Below, in pieces: positions 36,522 to 46,053 of a DNA stretch of 64,000 nt. A model generated the notes under the pieces. The model ran no database searches. It saw only the letters and a program-made list of their open reading frames with translations, and was not told the origin of the DNA. Position 1 is the stretch's first letter. Each line of letters begins with the position of its first letter. Source of the stretch: Pseudomonas sp. LP_7_YM. GTDB taxonomy: Bacteria; Pseudomonadota; Gammaproteobacteria; Pseudomonadales; Pseudomonadaceae. Location of the stretch: positions 179,703 through 243,702 of the forward strand of contig NZ_SOCT01000007.1 of NCBI RefSeq assembly GCF_004364435.1, written 5' to 3'. The position numbers were made by a program, and so were the translations under genes.

Positions 36522-37874
36522 TCAGCCTTCCGACTCACCGGGTGCCTGGAAGTTATCGTTGGTGACCGGACGTAAACCGCCGGCACGGGTCAGGGCATAC
36601 ATCAGCACACCGACCAGCAGCATGGCGCCTGCTCTCAGCCAGGTATCCGCGGTCTGCTGGGTCAGCAGCAGAAGGCATGAGGCGATGGCGAGCACGGGAA
36701 CCCAGGTCGGGACCCGAAAATGCTTGGCTTCCACCACATCCCGGCGCAGCACCAGAACTGCCAGATTGGTACTGATGAACACGAACAGCAGGAGCAACAC
36801 CACCGTCTGCGCCAGGGTTGCCAGTGAGCCGGTCAGGGTAAGCACTATTGCCACGGCAGTGGTGGCGAGAATCGCTACCCACGGGGTGCGGCGCTGCGGC
36901 AGAACCCTCGACAGGGCCTGCGGCAGAAGGCCTTGTCGCGCCATCCCGTAGGCCAGTCTGCTGGACATGATCATCGTCAACAATGCGCCATTGGCCACGG
37001 CGACCAGCGCAATAAAGGCAAACAGCAATGGCGGGATGCCCAAGCCTGAGGCCTTCACCACTTCCAGCAGTGGCGCTGAGGAGGTAGCCAGACGCTCCAC
37101 CGGCATGACCGCCGCGGCAGCGATTGCGACTGCCATGTAGATCGCACCAGCGATCAGCAATGCCCCAAACAGCGCACGGGGATAGGTCTTGCGCACATCC
37201 CGGATCTCTTCGGCCAGGTTGGCTGAAGTCTCGAACCCGACGTAGGAATAGAAGGCCAGCAGTGCAGCGCTGAGCACGGCGAGCGTAGGGTTGATCCCCG
37301 CCTTGAACTCCAGCGCCCGTCCAATATCGGCATGCCCGCTGCGAAAAAACCAAGCGCCAGCGAGCACGACGAGCAGCAGGCCCGAGACCTCTATGACAGT
37401 CATCACCACATTCGCCGTCAGCGATTCCTTGATCCCTCGCGCGTTGAGCAGGGCGATGATCACCAGGAACACCAATGCTGCGATATTCGGCGAGATATCG
37501 ATGAACGGAGCCAGGTAGTCGCCAGCGAAGGCCACTGACAGTCCCGCCGCGCTGGTGACGCCCGCAGCGAGCATGCAAAAGCCGACCAGAAAAGAGAGAA
37601 GGGGAGAATTGAACGCTTTACCGGCGAAGACTGCTGAAGCGCCAGCATGCGGGTATTTGGTCACCAGTTCGGCATACGAGCCAGCTGTCAGCAGCGCAAA
37701 GCACAATGCAATCAGCAGGGGAACCCAGACCGCCCCTCCTACCTCGCCGGCAATGGTGCCCGCCAGTGCATATACCCCTGCGCCCAATACGTCGCCCAAA
37801 ATAAACAGCAGCAGCATGGGGCCGTTCACTGCACGCTTCAACGCGTTGCTCGGCTGATGCTCCGATGATTTCAT
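36522..37874 (-). CDS. APC-family amino-acid permease
   Basis: 450 residues with about 12 membrane helices. The front GPMLLLFILGDVLGAGVYALAG (helix 1) and FYSYVGFETSANLAEEIRDVRKTYPRA (helix 6 with the following loop) are those of the amino acid-polyamine-organocation family, nearest to the cationic-amino-acid/YfnA-type permeases. The substrate cannot be told. The ATG at 37874 follows GGAGC; an upstream ATG at 37907 is less likely. Single gene. Confidence 0.9.
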   Translation of the reverse strand: MKSSEHQPSNALKRAVNGPMLLLFILGDVLGAGVYALAGTIAGEVGGAVWVPLLIALCFALLTAGSYAELVTKYPHAGASAVFAGKAFNSPLLSFLVGFCMLAAGVTSAAGLSVAFAGDYLAPFIDISPNIAALVFLVIIALLNARGIKESLTANVVMTVIEVSGLLLVVLAGAWFFRSGHADIGRALEFKAGINPTLAVLSAALLAFYSYVGFETSANLAEEIRDVRKTYPRALFGALLIAGAIYMAVAIAAAAVMPVERLATSSAPLLEVVKASGLGIPPLLFAFIALVAVANGALLTMIMSSRLAYGMARQGLLPQALSRVLPQRRTPWVAILATTAVAIVLTLTGSLATLAQTVVLLLLFVFISTNLAVLVLRRDVVEAKHFRVPTWVPVLAIASCLLLLTQQTADTWLRAGAMLLVGVLMYALTRAGGLRPVTNDNFQAPGESEG

Positions 37875-37927
37875 GTCCTGCTCCCTGATGGCCGCGGCGG
37901 GCGGCATGTTGCTAAAACGTCCTGCTC

Positions 37928-37958
37928 AAAAAAACAGCCCGCGCAAGGCACGGGCTGT
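37928..37958 (-). terminator. Rho-independent terminator of the yciE-like gene
   Basis: On the minus strand ACAGCCCG (37958-37951) pairs with CGGGCTGT (37941-37934) and is followed by a run of seven T residues (37934-37928). It closes the ferritin-like gene before the permease. Confidence 0.85.
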
Positions 37959-38002
37959 CGAGAGAATCTACACGTTCGTGTTTAACGAACGGGTTTATTC
38001 CC

Positions 38003-38509
38003 TCAGGCCTTCTTTTTTGTCAGGGTCGCAGCTTGATTACCGCCTTGCTCGGCAATGGCCGACAATTTCTCATCTGCCCCTTTTTCTTCTGCAAGGGTTG
38101 CTGTTAGAAGTGCTGCGACGTCGTCTTTGCCGAGATGTTTAGCCATCGCGATCAATGTGCCGTAGGACGCTATCTCATAGTGCTCAACCTTCTGGCAGGC
38201 GCCGATGAGTGCTGCATCAAGCACTTCGCCCTTTTCGATTTCATCGAGAAGCTCTTTGCTCTCTTCAACCAGCCCTTCCATGGCTACACACTTCATTCGC
38301 TTGAGTTTGAAACCTGTTATTTCAACGATTTGATCAATACGCTCGATCTGGCCTTGAGTTTCCTCCAGATGCGATTTGAACGCCTCGGCAAGTGTGGGGT
38401 TAGTCGAAGCCCGTGCCAGCCTGGGTAATGCTTTAGTGATCTGTTTCTCTGCGCTGTATACGTCGGATAGCTCGTGGATAAACAGGTCTTCTATCGTAGT
38501 TCTGGCCAT
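38003..38509 (-). CDS. YciE/YciF-type ferritin-like protein (DUF892)
   Basis: 168 residues, a four-helix bundle. The family start is IEDLFIHELSDVYSAEKQITKALPRLA, and the metal-type residues are in HLEETQGQIERI and CQKVEHYEIASYGTL. YciE/YciF proteins are general-stress proteins whose fold resembles ferritins and rubrerythrins. An AlgT- or RpoS-type control is usual in pseudomonads but is not proved by this sequence. It has its own terminator and stands alone. Confidence 0.92.
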   Translation of the reverse strand: MARTTIEDLFIHELSDVYSAEKQITKALPRLARASTNPTLAEAFKSHLEETQGQIERIDQIVEITGFKLKRMKCVAMEGLVEESKELLDEIEKGEVLDAALIGACQKVEHYEIASYGTLIAMAKHLGKDDVAALLTATLAEEKGADEKLSAIAEQGGNQAATLTKKKA

Positions 38510-38874
38510 TTTTATTTATCTCGTCCGGTAACGTTTAGGGGATTGCTGACCTGATATTCAACTGCTGCCAGCCAGTTACTCGACCTAACGTCAGCGCGTT
38601 GCGTTCAAGTTATCCACTTTGCTGCCGACGGAAGGTGGGTGTGGCGCGTTAATGCAATCATTGGAAGTGATCAGTTGGATCCATTTCCAGCACGCTTCCT
38701 CTGTGGATGTCGGGCAGTTGCAAGGACGGTAATTGATTAACGGCTTGAAAAGTCCATTGGTCAATTCTATCGCCACGAGCGCAAATATAGATTGGGCTCG
38801 ACAGGAACCAACCGGTATCTTTGCGCACAGATGATGGCCTATTGATACATCCTCCGTACCTCCTGAGACTTATC
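38510..38874. other. Divergent intergenic region
   Basis: 365 bp between the YciE-type gene and the next chemoreceptor, reading apart. No gene is supported. Both promoters must lie here; I cannot assign clear boxes. Confidence 0.3.
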
Positions 38875-40521
38875 ATGAAAAAACCAATATCACTTGCTGC
38901 GCGCATCGGTCTCGGTTACGCGATGGTTGTATCGCTGCTGGTGCTCATCACCGCTGTGGGCATTCAGCGCGTTGGGCTGATGGACTCCACCCTGACCAAC
39001 GTCAGCGCCAACGCGGCAAAAATACAGCGCTACGCGATCAATTTTCGTGGGAGCGTGCACAACCGCGCGATTTCCATTCGTGACGCGGTGCTGGTCACCG
39101 GTGATGCCGATCTTGAGCGTCATTTGGCCGAGATCAAACACCTGGAACAGGTGTATGTCGACTCCGCCGCACCGATGGACCAGATAATGAGGGGCGCGAA
39201 CGCCAGCACTCATGAGCAGCAATTGCTGCAGGCCATCAAGGACATCGAGAAAGACACGCTGGCCTCGACCCAACACGTGATCGAACTTCGCCGCAGCGGC
39301 AACATCGCGCAGGCCCAGACACTGTTGCTCAGCCAGACCTCCGCGCTTTATGGCGAGTGGCTCAAGCGCGTTAATCTGCTGATTGATTTCGAGGAAGGCT
39401 CGATCAGATCGCAGCTTGACCTGGTGCAGAAAACCGCAGGCCATTTCAGTGGGCTCATGCTGGTGGCAACGGCCATTGCGTTACTGCTGAGCCTAGGGCT
39501 GTCGGTATTCACCATCCGCTTTGTCAAATCCACGCTGGGGGCCGAACCTGCCGAGGTTGCCCGAGCGATCGAACAGCTGGCGGCGGGCAATCTGCACCAG
39601 TCCATCGTCACGAAGTACCCGGCCAGCGTTATGGGGGTGCTGAAAACCGCCCTTGATCAATTGGCGCAAACCGTTACGCAGGTCCGTTTCGCCGCACAAG
39701 AGGTCAATCTTTCCTCGGAGGAGCTGTCGAGGGTTTCTGGCGCAAACAATGAGCGGATCAACGCGCAGTCCTACGAGGCCGAGCAGATTTCCACGGCTAT
39801 CACGCAGATGGCCGCGACCGTCGCTGAAGTGTCGGGTTATGCATCGCAGGCGGCTCAAGCCACCCGTCAAGCCCATGAAGAGGTCAGTAGCGGCAATCTT
39901 CTGGTTGCACAAACGGCGAAAGCGATCGAAGAGCTGGCCGAAACCCTGGCAGACACCACCTCTACGGTAGAGCAGGTGGCCAGGCACAGCGAGCAGATTG
40001 ACAAGGTCGTCGGGGTCATCAACTCGATTGCTGCCCAGACCAACCTGCTGGCGCTCAATGCTGCCATTGAAGCCGCGCGCGCCGGTGAATACGGTCGCGG
40101 CTTCGCAGTGGTGGCCGATGAAGTCCGGTCACTGGCGACTCGCACCCAGCAGTCGACCGAGGAAATCCGCGAAATGATCAGCACCTTGCAGGAGGGCACC
40201 GAGGCCGCTGCCCAGACCATGCGAGGCAGCTGTGAACTGGCCAGCCGTACGGTGGATCAGACGCGCAACGCACAATCTTCGCTGTCGAAAATCAGCCGCG
40301 TGGTGGGCGAGATCAATCAAATGAATGCGCAGATAGCCAGTGCTGCCATCCAGCAGAAAACCGTGGCTGAGGACGTCGCGCAAAACGTCAGCCGCATCCA
40401 CGATTCGACCCTTCACTCGGCCACAGGCTCGCTGCAGATAGCTTCTGCGAGTCAGGAACTGACCGCGCTGGCCGACCGCCTGACGCAACGAGTAGCGATC
40501 TTTCAGGTAGCAGCCTCATAG
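38875..40521 (+). CDS. Methyl-accepting chemotaxis protein, 4HB type
   Basis: 548 residues. Membrane helix 1 (about 10-32) is followed by a periplasmic four-helix-bundle-like sensor (about 35-190). Membrane helix 2 (about 195-215) leads into HAMP and the signalling coil, with tip AQTNLLALNAAIEAARAGEY then GRGFAVVADEVRSLA. The sensor holds RNRAISIRDAVLV- and LRRSGNIAQAQTLLL-type helices common in 4HB_MCP domains that bind small acids (ligand inferred only at family level). The ATG at 38875 gives a short positively charged head; an upstream extension has no good start. Single gene. Confidence 0.9.
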   Translation: MKKPISLAARIGLGYAMVVSLLVLITAVGIQRVGLMDSTLTNVSANAAKIQRYAINFRGSVHNRAISIRDAVLVTGDADLERHLAEIKHLEQVYVDSAAPMDQIMRGANASTHEQQLLQAIKDIEKDTLASTQHVIELRRSGNIAQAQTLLLSQTSALYGEWLKRVNLLIDFEEGSIRSQLDLVQKTAGHFSGLMLVATAIALLLSLGLSVFTIRFVKSTLGAEPAEVARAIEQLAAGNLHQSIVTKYPASVMGVLKTALDQLAQTVTQVRFAAQEVNLSSEELSRVSGANNERINAQSYEAEQISTAITQMAATVAEVSGYASQAAQATRQAHEEVSSGNLLVAQTAKAIEELAETLADTTSTVEQVARHSEQIDKVVGVINSIAAQTNLLALNAAIEAARAGEYGRGFAVVADEVRSLATRTQQSTEEIREMISTLQEGTEAAAQTMRGSCELASRTVDQTRNAQSSLSKISRVVGEINQMNAQIASAAIQQKTVAEDVAQNVSRIHDSTLHSATGSLQIASASQELTALADRLTQRVAIFQVAAS

Positions 40522-40670
40522 TGTGAGGGGCGTGCGCAAGCGCCTTTGTAGCGGTCAGGATCGAGCGGTCTTGCCGCCAAACTCCGGTACGCTTCTGTCT
40601 CGTCGGCTTTCTCCTCCACTGTGTATCGTGGGCCGACCACCCTAGGCGGCTTAACTACCGGAGAACGTGC

Positions 40671-40912
40671 ATGCTTGCTGAACTGACGTCTGCGCATCGG
40701 TTGCTCTGGGTGGAGGAGCGGTGCGCGATTGCGGAAATAGAAGCCACTACCAACGTCCTGAAGCTCGCACTCTGCGTACTCGACTCCGATCCGATCCGGT
40801 CACGTTCGAGGATGAAGATCTGCGTGAAGCACTGGGTCTGTTTACCCGGCTAGGTTGTGTTTTCTATGCCAATCTGACGCAGGCACTGCCTGAACCTGAG
40901 ACCATTTGCTGA
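40671..40912 (+). pseudogene. Small gene interrupted by a 5-bp tandem duplication
   Basis: ATG at 40671 opens a frame (MLAELTSAHRLLWVEERCAI onward) whose sense continues in another frame as DPVTFEDEDLREALGLFTRL to TGA at 40910-40912. The break is at TCCGA-TCCGA-TCCGG (40785-40799). Removing one 5-bp unit joins the two parts as LDSDPVTFEDED and gives a 78-79-residue protein. I do not know the family. The product is acidic and has no signal peptide. Confidence 0.5.
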
Positions 40913-41096
40913 TTCTGCCTGCACCCTGACGCGCCGAATCCGGTTCTCGATGGCGTGGCGTCTTCCTTATTCAGCCAGAAATTAGCGGCTGTGCACGTTT
41001 TCACTACTCAGTCATGCGAAGGGTTTTGGACTGGCTAAACTTGTGGCGTAACGCGCCGACACAACGTTAGCGGTTCCCCTTACAGGCAGGACTGAA

Positions 41097-42407
41097 ATGT
41101 TCAGTAGAAAACTCAAAGCCCAGCTTAATGGAATGGAAGCGGAGCTCGTTTCGCTACGTCGTCTGCAGGAGGCATTCTCCTCGGAAATGGTGTCAATTAC
41201 CGTCGACTCCGATTTCAGGCTTGCCGAGGTCAACGAAAAGTTCTGCACTGCGATCGGTTATGAGGCTGCCGCGTTAGTCGGTAAGCCCATGATTGATATA
41301 GTCCCGGGTTACGTTTCCTCTCTTCCTTGCTTCAGAAACCTCAAATCCGCGAGCTCCAAAGGCGTGGCTGTAACGGACGACTATCGGTTCATACACAAGA
41401 ATGGCTCGCTGATCTGGTTACACGCGACCTGGTCGCCGATAAAGGACGATGCGGGCAACGTGCTGTACATGAAATGCCTCGCCACTGACGTGACCGTTGC
41501 TATTAATAAAGCCCGGGAAAACGAAGCGTTCATCAATGCGCTTTTACGTTCTACCGCGATTATCGAATTTGATCTCGAAGGCAAAGTACTCAACGCCAAC
41601 GACGCTTTCCTGCAGGTGATGGGCTACAAGCTTGATCAAATCAAGAACAAGCATCACAGCATCTTCTGCGACCCTAAATACGCTTCTTCGAGTGAATACG
41701 CCGCTTTTTGGAAAACCCTGAACACCGGGGAATACGTTGCCGATCGTTTCAAGCGCCTGGACAGCCACGGTCGAGAGATCTGGCTGGAGGCTACCTATAA
41801 TCCGGTTCACGATACCCAGGGGCACCTCTATAAGGTCGTCAAGTTCGCGACGGAAATTACCGACCAGGTTCGTCGGGAAGAAGAGATAAACGTCGCCGCA
41901 GGCACTGCCTACGAAGTCTCTCAGCAAACCGACGTTTGCGCTCAGCGCGGCGCCGTCGTCATTAAGGATACTGTGCAGACCATGACCGAGATTGCAGATC
42001 AGATGCTTTCTGCTTCATCCGGGATGGAGGCGCTTGGCAAGCAATCGCTGCTGATCAGCACCATCGTTCAGACCATTGGCGGCATTGCGCAGCAGACCAA
42101 TCTTTTGGCATTGAACGCGGCCATTGAGGCAGCCCGGGCAGGTGAGCAGGGGCGAGGGTTTGCGGTCGTCGCTGATGAAGTGCGCCAGCTGGCGGGACGA
42201 ACCAGCACGGCGACCGAAGAGATTGTTGCCGTGGTACAGCAGAATCAGAAACTCGTCGACGAAACGGTACGAGACATGGGCAATAGCCGGGCGCACGCCG
42301 AGCACGGGCTGTCCTTGGCCAACCAGGCCGGCAGTGTGATTGTGGAAATCCAGGAAGGCGCGCGCCAGGTTGTTGGGGCGGTGGAGCGATTCACGCATCA
42401 TTTGTGA
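41097..42407 (+). CDS. BdlA-like soluble chemoreceptor with two PAS domains
   Basis: 436 residues without membrane helices. Two PAS domains (about 20-140 and 142-262) are of the kind that bind haem or flavin, the second with HHSIFCDPKYASS..YAAFWKTL. A shortened signalling domain follows with tip QQTNLLALNAAIEAARAGEQ, then GRGFAVVADEVRQLA. This layout is that of P. aeruginosa BdlA, which controls biofilm dispersion. The role here is inferred from layout. Start ATG 41097. Confidence 0.88.
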   Translation: MFSRKLKAQLNGMEAELVSLRRLQEAFSSEMVSITVDSDFRLAEVNEKFCTAIGYEAAALVGKPMIDIVPGYVSSLPCFRNLKSASSKGVAVTDDYRFIHKNGSLIWLHATWSPIKDDAGNVLYMKCLATDVTVAINKARENEAFINALLRSTAIIEFDLEGKVLNANDAFLQVMGYKLDQIKNKHHSIFCDPKYASSSEYAAFWKTLNTGEYVADRFKRLDSHGREIWLEATYNPVHDTQGHLYKVVKFATEITDQVRREEEINVAAGTAYEVSQQTDVCAQRGAVVIKDTVQTMTEIADQMLSASSGMEALGKQSLLISTIVQTIGGIAQQTNLLALNAAIEAARAGEQGRGFAVVADEVRQLAGRTSTATEEIVAVVQQNQKLVDETVRDMGNSRAHAEHGLSLANQAGSVIVEIQEGARQVVGAVERFTHHL

Positions 42408-42551
42408 GCCCCAGCGCCGGCGCTTATGCGTTGATCCGGTTGAAATGCAGGCGCTGTGCCGCAGCGTCTGTCTTTAACGGTGGCCTGCTCGGTTCAGCAA
42501 TTCATACCGAGCTCGGCCTGGCTCCCATTCATTCGAACCGGCGAGGTAGAG

Positions 42552-42893
42552 GTGCTACCCGAAATTGTAGATGTCAGCGCTGAATCAAGGCGTGAAGCCC
42601 TGCTCCAGGGACGCGTCGGGCTCTGCCTGGTGGCTGGCCTTTCATTCGTCGCTGGAATGACCGACGCCATAGGTTTCATGTCTACAGGTGATGTTGTCTC
42701 TTTTATGAGTGGCAACACGACGCGCCTGGCAGTGTCCCTGCATTACGACGGCTACGGTCGCTCTACACGTGGTGCGTTCTACCATCACTTTCAGACCAAG
42801 ACGCAGGTCTACAGCGAATCCATCGCACACGCCGGAATACTGGGCAGAGCGTATCTGGAACTTGTCGCGACGCTCATCGGTGGTGTTGCCTAG
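42552..42893 (+). pseudogene. Chimeric remnant: YoaK (DUF1275) head joined to a TetR fragment
   Basis: A single open frame is made of two unrelated pieces. From GTG 42552 it reads as the start of a YoaK-type membrane protein, with AGLSFVAGMTDAIGF and FMSGNTTRLAVSL (first two helices), to about 42744. It then switches to STRGAFYHHFQTKTQVYSES, the end of a TetR helix-turn-helix, without the first half of that domain. The rest lacks a ligand domain. Both genes must have been cut by one deletion or recombination near 42745-42770. Confidence 0.7.
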
Positions 42894-43068
42894 CAAGAGC
42901 GCTGGACATTGAGGCGCTTGCCGCTGGCTGCTTGCCGCGCAGGAGGCCAAGCGCTGCTCGACGATGCGAGCCCAGGGTAATGCGAAGAGAGAGGGTGCTG
43001 CCGAAGGCGATTGAATCGTTTTACGAGAAGGAATGCCGCACCTGGTGGTGCGGCTGTGTCCCTCGACT

Positions 43069-43290
43069 CTAGCCCTTGCTGTGCTCGTCGGAGGAGGGCG
43101 GTTCGGCGATGCCGCGGGGGCCAGCGATGCCCCAGATAGCGACGCCGATGACAGGTAGCACCAGTATCAGCACGGTCCATCCCAGCTTGGTTGCTTGCGT
43201 GCGTGTGGTTCGCCAGATGCTGGCAATGGCCCACAGATCGAGAACCAGCACGATCACAGCGGCCGCTACCCAGAACACGGTCATCTCCAT
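43069..43290 (-). CDS. PLDc_N-domain small membrane protein
   Basis: 73 residues with two membrane helices (about 3-22 and 35-55). The family pattern is LDLWAIASIWRTTRTQATKLGW followed by VLPVIGVAIWGIAGPRG. This is the domain found at the N-terminus of phospholipase D-type cardiolipin synthases, here as a free-standing protein of unknown role. Start 43290, ATGGAGATG, with GAGGCGA about 8 bp upstream. The zinc alcohol dehydrogenase gene lies just upstream in the same direction (26-bp gap). Confidence 0.8.
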   Translation of the reverse strand: MEMTVFWVAAAVIVLVLDLWAIASIWRTTRTQATKLGWTVLILVLPVIGVAIWGIAGPRGIAEPPSSDEHSKG

Positions 43291-43316
43291 ATCATTCGCC
43301 TCTGCATGCAGGTTCG

Positions 43317-44540
43317 TTACAACGCCGGTACGCCGTCGAAAGCTTGCGGTTCCAGGGCCGGGATTGCACTGCTGCCTGGCGTCAGAATGACCTTGCGACA
43401 ATCTTCCTGTTTCTTGTCAAAAATCTTGTAACCCTCAGCCGCCTGCTCCAGCGACATGCGGTGACTGATGATGACCTCGGGAGACAGGTCGCCCTTTTCG
43501 ATATGCTCCAGCAGTTCGGGCAGAAAGCGCTGCACGTGGGTTTGTCCCATCTTGAAGGTCAGCCCCTTGTCGAAGGCGTCCCCGAACAGGAAACCGTGGA
43601 TGAAGCCGGCGTAGACGCCCGGAACACTGACCGTTCCGCCGCGGCGAACGGCAGCAATGCACTGACGCAAGGCTTTACCGCTGCTGCCTTCAAGCTTGAG
43701 CGTTGCCAGAACGGTCTCGGTGGTGCTGCCCTTGGCTTCGAAACCTACGGCATCGACTACCCCGTCAACCCCGCGCATGCCTGGCGTCTGGCGAATGATC
43801 GTGTCAGCCGGATCATCATCTTCATCGAAGTTGATCGAAATGACCCCGTAGGTACGTTGGGCGTAATCGAGGCGGTATGGGTGATGATCGACCATGAAGA
43901 TGCGTGTGGCGCCGAGCATCTTGGCGACGGCTGCGCAGAGAAGGCCAACCGGGCCTGCGCCATAAATCGCGATGCTCGAACCTGGGCCGATTCCGGTGTT
44001 GGTCACCGCTTGATAGGCCGTCGGCAAAATGTCCGAGAGAAACAGGACTTTTTCGTCAGCCAGTGTGCCGGGCACCTTGAACGGGCCAATGTTGGCTTTC
44101 GGTACGCGTACATACTCGGCTTGGCCACCGGGTATGCCGCCGTAGAGATGGCTGAAACCAAACAGCGCCGCGCCTGGCGGTATGGCCTTCTTGTTCATGA
44201 TGGCGCCGCGCCCGGTATTCGTGGTTTCGCAGGCTGCATAAAGGTTCATCTGACAGAAAAAACAGTCGCCGCAGGCAATCACGAAAGGAATGACAACGCG
44301 ATCACCCTTCTTCACAGCGGTCACCCCCGTGCCGGCCTCTTCTACGATACCCATGAACTCGTGGCCGAAGATATCGCCATGCTCGACAGTCGGAATCTTG
44401 CCCCGGTACAGGTGCAGATCCGATCCGCAGATGGCGGTGGCGGTCACGCGCAGAATAATGTCATCCGCTTCTTCAATGACGGGATCGGCGACGGTGTCGA
44501 CTTTGACGTCGTGAACGCCGTGATAGGTAAGTGCTCTCAT
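43317..44540 (-). CDS. Zinc alcohol dehydrogenase, formaldehyde-dehydrogenase type
   Basis: 407 residues of the medium-chain dehydrogenase family. The catalytic zinc ligands are in ICGSDLH (Cys38) and GHEFMG. The structural zinc lobe CGDCFFCQMNLYAACE is present, and the NAD fold has YGAGPVGLL. The length and the HHPYRLDYAQ insert are those of the FdhA-type glutathione-independent formaldehyde dehydrogenases and close relatives. Substrate otherwise unknown. Confidence 0.9.
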   Translation of the reverse strand: MRALTYHGVHDVKVDTVADPVIEEADDIILRVTATAICGSDLHLYRGKIPTVEHGDIFGHEFMGIVEEAGTGVTAVKKGDRVVIPFVIACGDCFFCQMNLYAACETTNTGRGAIMNKKAIPPGAALFGFSHLYGGIPGGQAEYVRVPKANIGPFKVPGTLADEKVLFLSDILPTAYQAVTNTGIGPGSSIAIYGAGPVGLLCAAVAKMLGATRIFMVDHHPYRLDYAQRTYGVISINFDEDDDPADTIIRQTPGMRGVDGVVDAVGFEAKGSTTETVLATLKLEGSSGKALRQCIAAVRRGGTVSVPGVYAGFIHGFLFGDAFDKGLTFKMGQTHVQRFLPELLEHIEKGDLSPEVIISHRMSLEQAAEGYKIFDKKQEDCRKVILTPGSSAIPALEPQAFDGVPAL

Positions 44541-44654
44541 CTTGGTTCTCCGGTTTTTATGGATGACTACTCAGCGGAGTTGTCGGCGAGGTTTTTAGTT
44601 CACGGCGTCTGACCGCCGTAGCATTGATTAAGAAAAAAACGGTGGATGGAGGGT

Positions 44655-45731
44655 TCATATCGATAGCGATCCAGCGCTCGTTGTCAGACTCGGCGTGCCG
44701 GTAATGACAGGTAACAGCACCTCTGCGGCATCACGCCGATAGCTCATCTGCCAGCGCCAGGCATCGTCCAGCATGCAGTCGAGTGAGCGATGGGCTCTCC
44801 AGCCAAGTTCTTTCGACGCTTTCACGGGATCGGCCCAGCACTGGGCGATATCCCCTGCGCGTCGCGGCTTGAATGCCAAGGGCACAGCAACGCCGCTGAC
44901 CCGCTCGAACGCCTTGACCACCTCAAGTACCGAATGTCCCAACCCGGTGCCCAGGTTCCAGATGTGAAGACCCTGGGCGCATCTCAATGCTTGCAGCGCT
45001 TTGATATGACCCTCGGCCAAATCCATCACATGGATGTAGTCGCGAATACCGGTGCCATCAGGCGTTTGGTAATCACTGCCGAAAACAGACAGGGAAGGGC
45101 GTTGGCCGCTTGCCACCTGAAGCAGATAGGGCAACAGATTATTGGGCATCAGCGCAGGCATTTCCCCGACCTGACCCGAGTCATGCGCACCGATCGGGTT
45201 GAAGTAGCGCAACAAGGCCACGGACCAGCGCGGGTCGGCCTCCGCCATGCTTTTCATGACATTTTCAGCCATCAGTTTGGACTGCCCGTAGGGGCTGGAA
45301 GGGTGGCCGGTGCGGCACCGTTCGTTAATGGGCATTATCGCGCAATCGTCATAGACGGTGGCCGATGAGCTGAACACCAATGTGAAAACGCCGGCACCCG
45401 CCATCGCCTGGCAAAGGGTCAAGGTGCCGCCCAGATTGGTGTCGTAGTACCTCAGAGGTTCCCGAACGCTCTCACCCACAGCCTTTAGCCCGGCGCAATG
45501 GATCACCGCATCGATTGGATAGCGCTTGAACAGATGATCAAGTGTCTTGCGATGTCGAACATCCCCCTCGATGAATGCAGGTGCCTTGCCTGCCACGCGG
45601 ACAATCCGTTGGAGTGTGGAACGTGAACTGTTGCAAAGATTATCGAGGATGACGACGTCTTCGCCGCCGCTCATCAGTTCAAGGACCAGATGGGTACCGA
45701 TGTACCCCATGCCGCCGGTGATCAAAATCAT
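44655..45731 (-). CDS. galE: UDP-glucose 4-epimerase
   Basis: 358 residues of the extended short-chain dehydrogenase family. The NAD fold is GGMGYIGTHLVLEL, the catalytic pair is Ser/Thr in VFSSSATVY with YGQSK (Tyr and Lys), and the sugar-binding stretch is RYFNPIGAH. It makes UDP-galactose. It reads away from the glycosyltransferase and glf genes, and UDP-galactose is the substrate of Glf, so a common purpose is likely. The C-terminus runs about 15 residues longer than in E. coli GalE. Confidence 0.93.
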   Translation of the reverse strand: MILITGGMGYIGTHLVLELMSGGEDVVILDNLCNSSRSTLQRIVRVAGKAPAFIEGDVRHRKTLDHLFKRYPIDAVIHCAGLKAVGESVREPLRYYDTNLGGTLTLCQAMAGAGVFTLVFSSSATVYDDCAIMPINERCRTGHPSSPYGQSKLMAENVMKSMAEADPRWSVALLRYFNPIGAHDSGQVGEMPALMPNNLLPYLLQVASGQRPSLSVFGSDYQTPDGTGIRDYIHVMDLAEGHIKALQALRCAQGLHIWNLGTGLGHSVLEVVKAFERVSGVAVPLAFKPRRAGDIAQCWADPVKASKELGWRAHRSLDCMLDDAWRWQMSYRRDAAEVLLPVITGTPSLTTSAGSLSI

Positions 45732-46053
45732 TGCAGTCTCCGTTTACCCGTTGGCTCGGCGACTGCGAACTGCCGGATGTGCTGATTCGTCCTGTACCCG
45801 ATGGGCGATATCAGCGCTTATGCATTAGGGCGCTATGCTGATTCAGGAGTTCAAGCGAAATGCTCGCTGGTAGACGCTTCATCGGTTTTTTCGGCCAGCG
45901 TATTGAACGGGGTGTGAAGCTAAAGCCTCAAACGTTTTGAAGTGTTACCTCGTGAAGCTCGATCACGCGGCGACATTTGCAGCACACGAGTGCCGTCGAA
46001 GCCTGGGTAATGTGGGTTTCAGTCTCGATTCCATCCCTGATAAGGAATTCGAT
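45732..46053. other. Divergent region between galE and the glycosyltransferase
   Basis: 322 bp without a supported gene, although a frame is open into the next gene from 45937. Promoters for both directions should lie here; no clear boxes or operators are seen. Confidence 0.3.

Noticed and set aside
43191..44612. 473-codon open frame opposite the alcohol dehydrogenase
   Set aside because: The dehydrogenase on the minus strand has both zinc sites and the NAD fold; the plus-strand frame has no family features.
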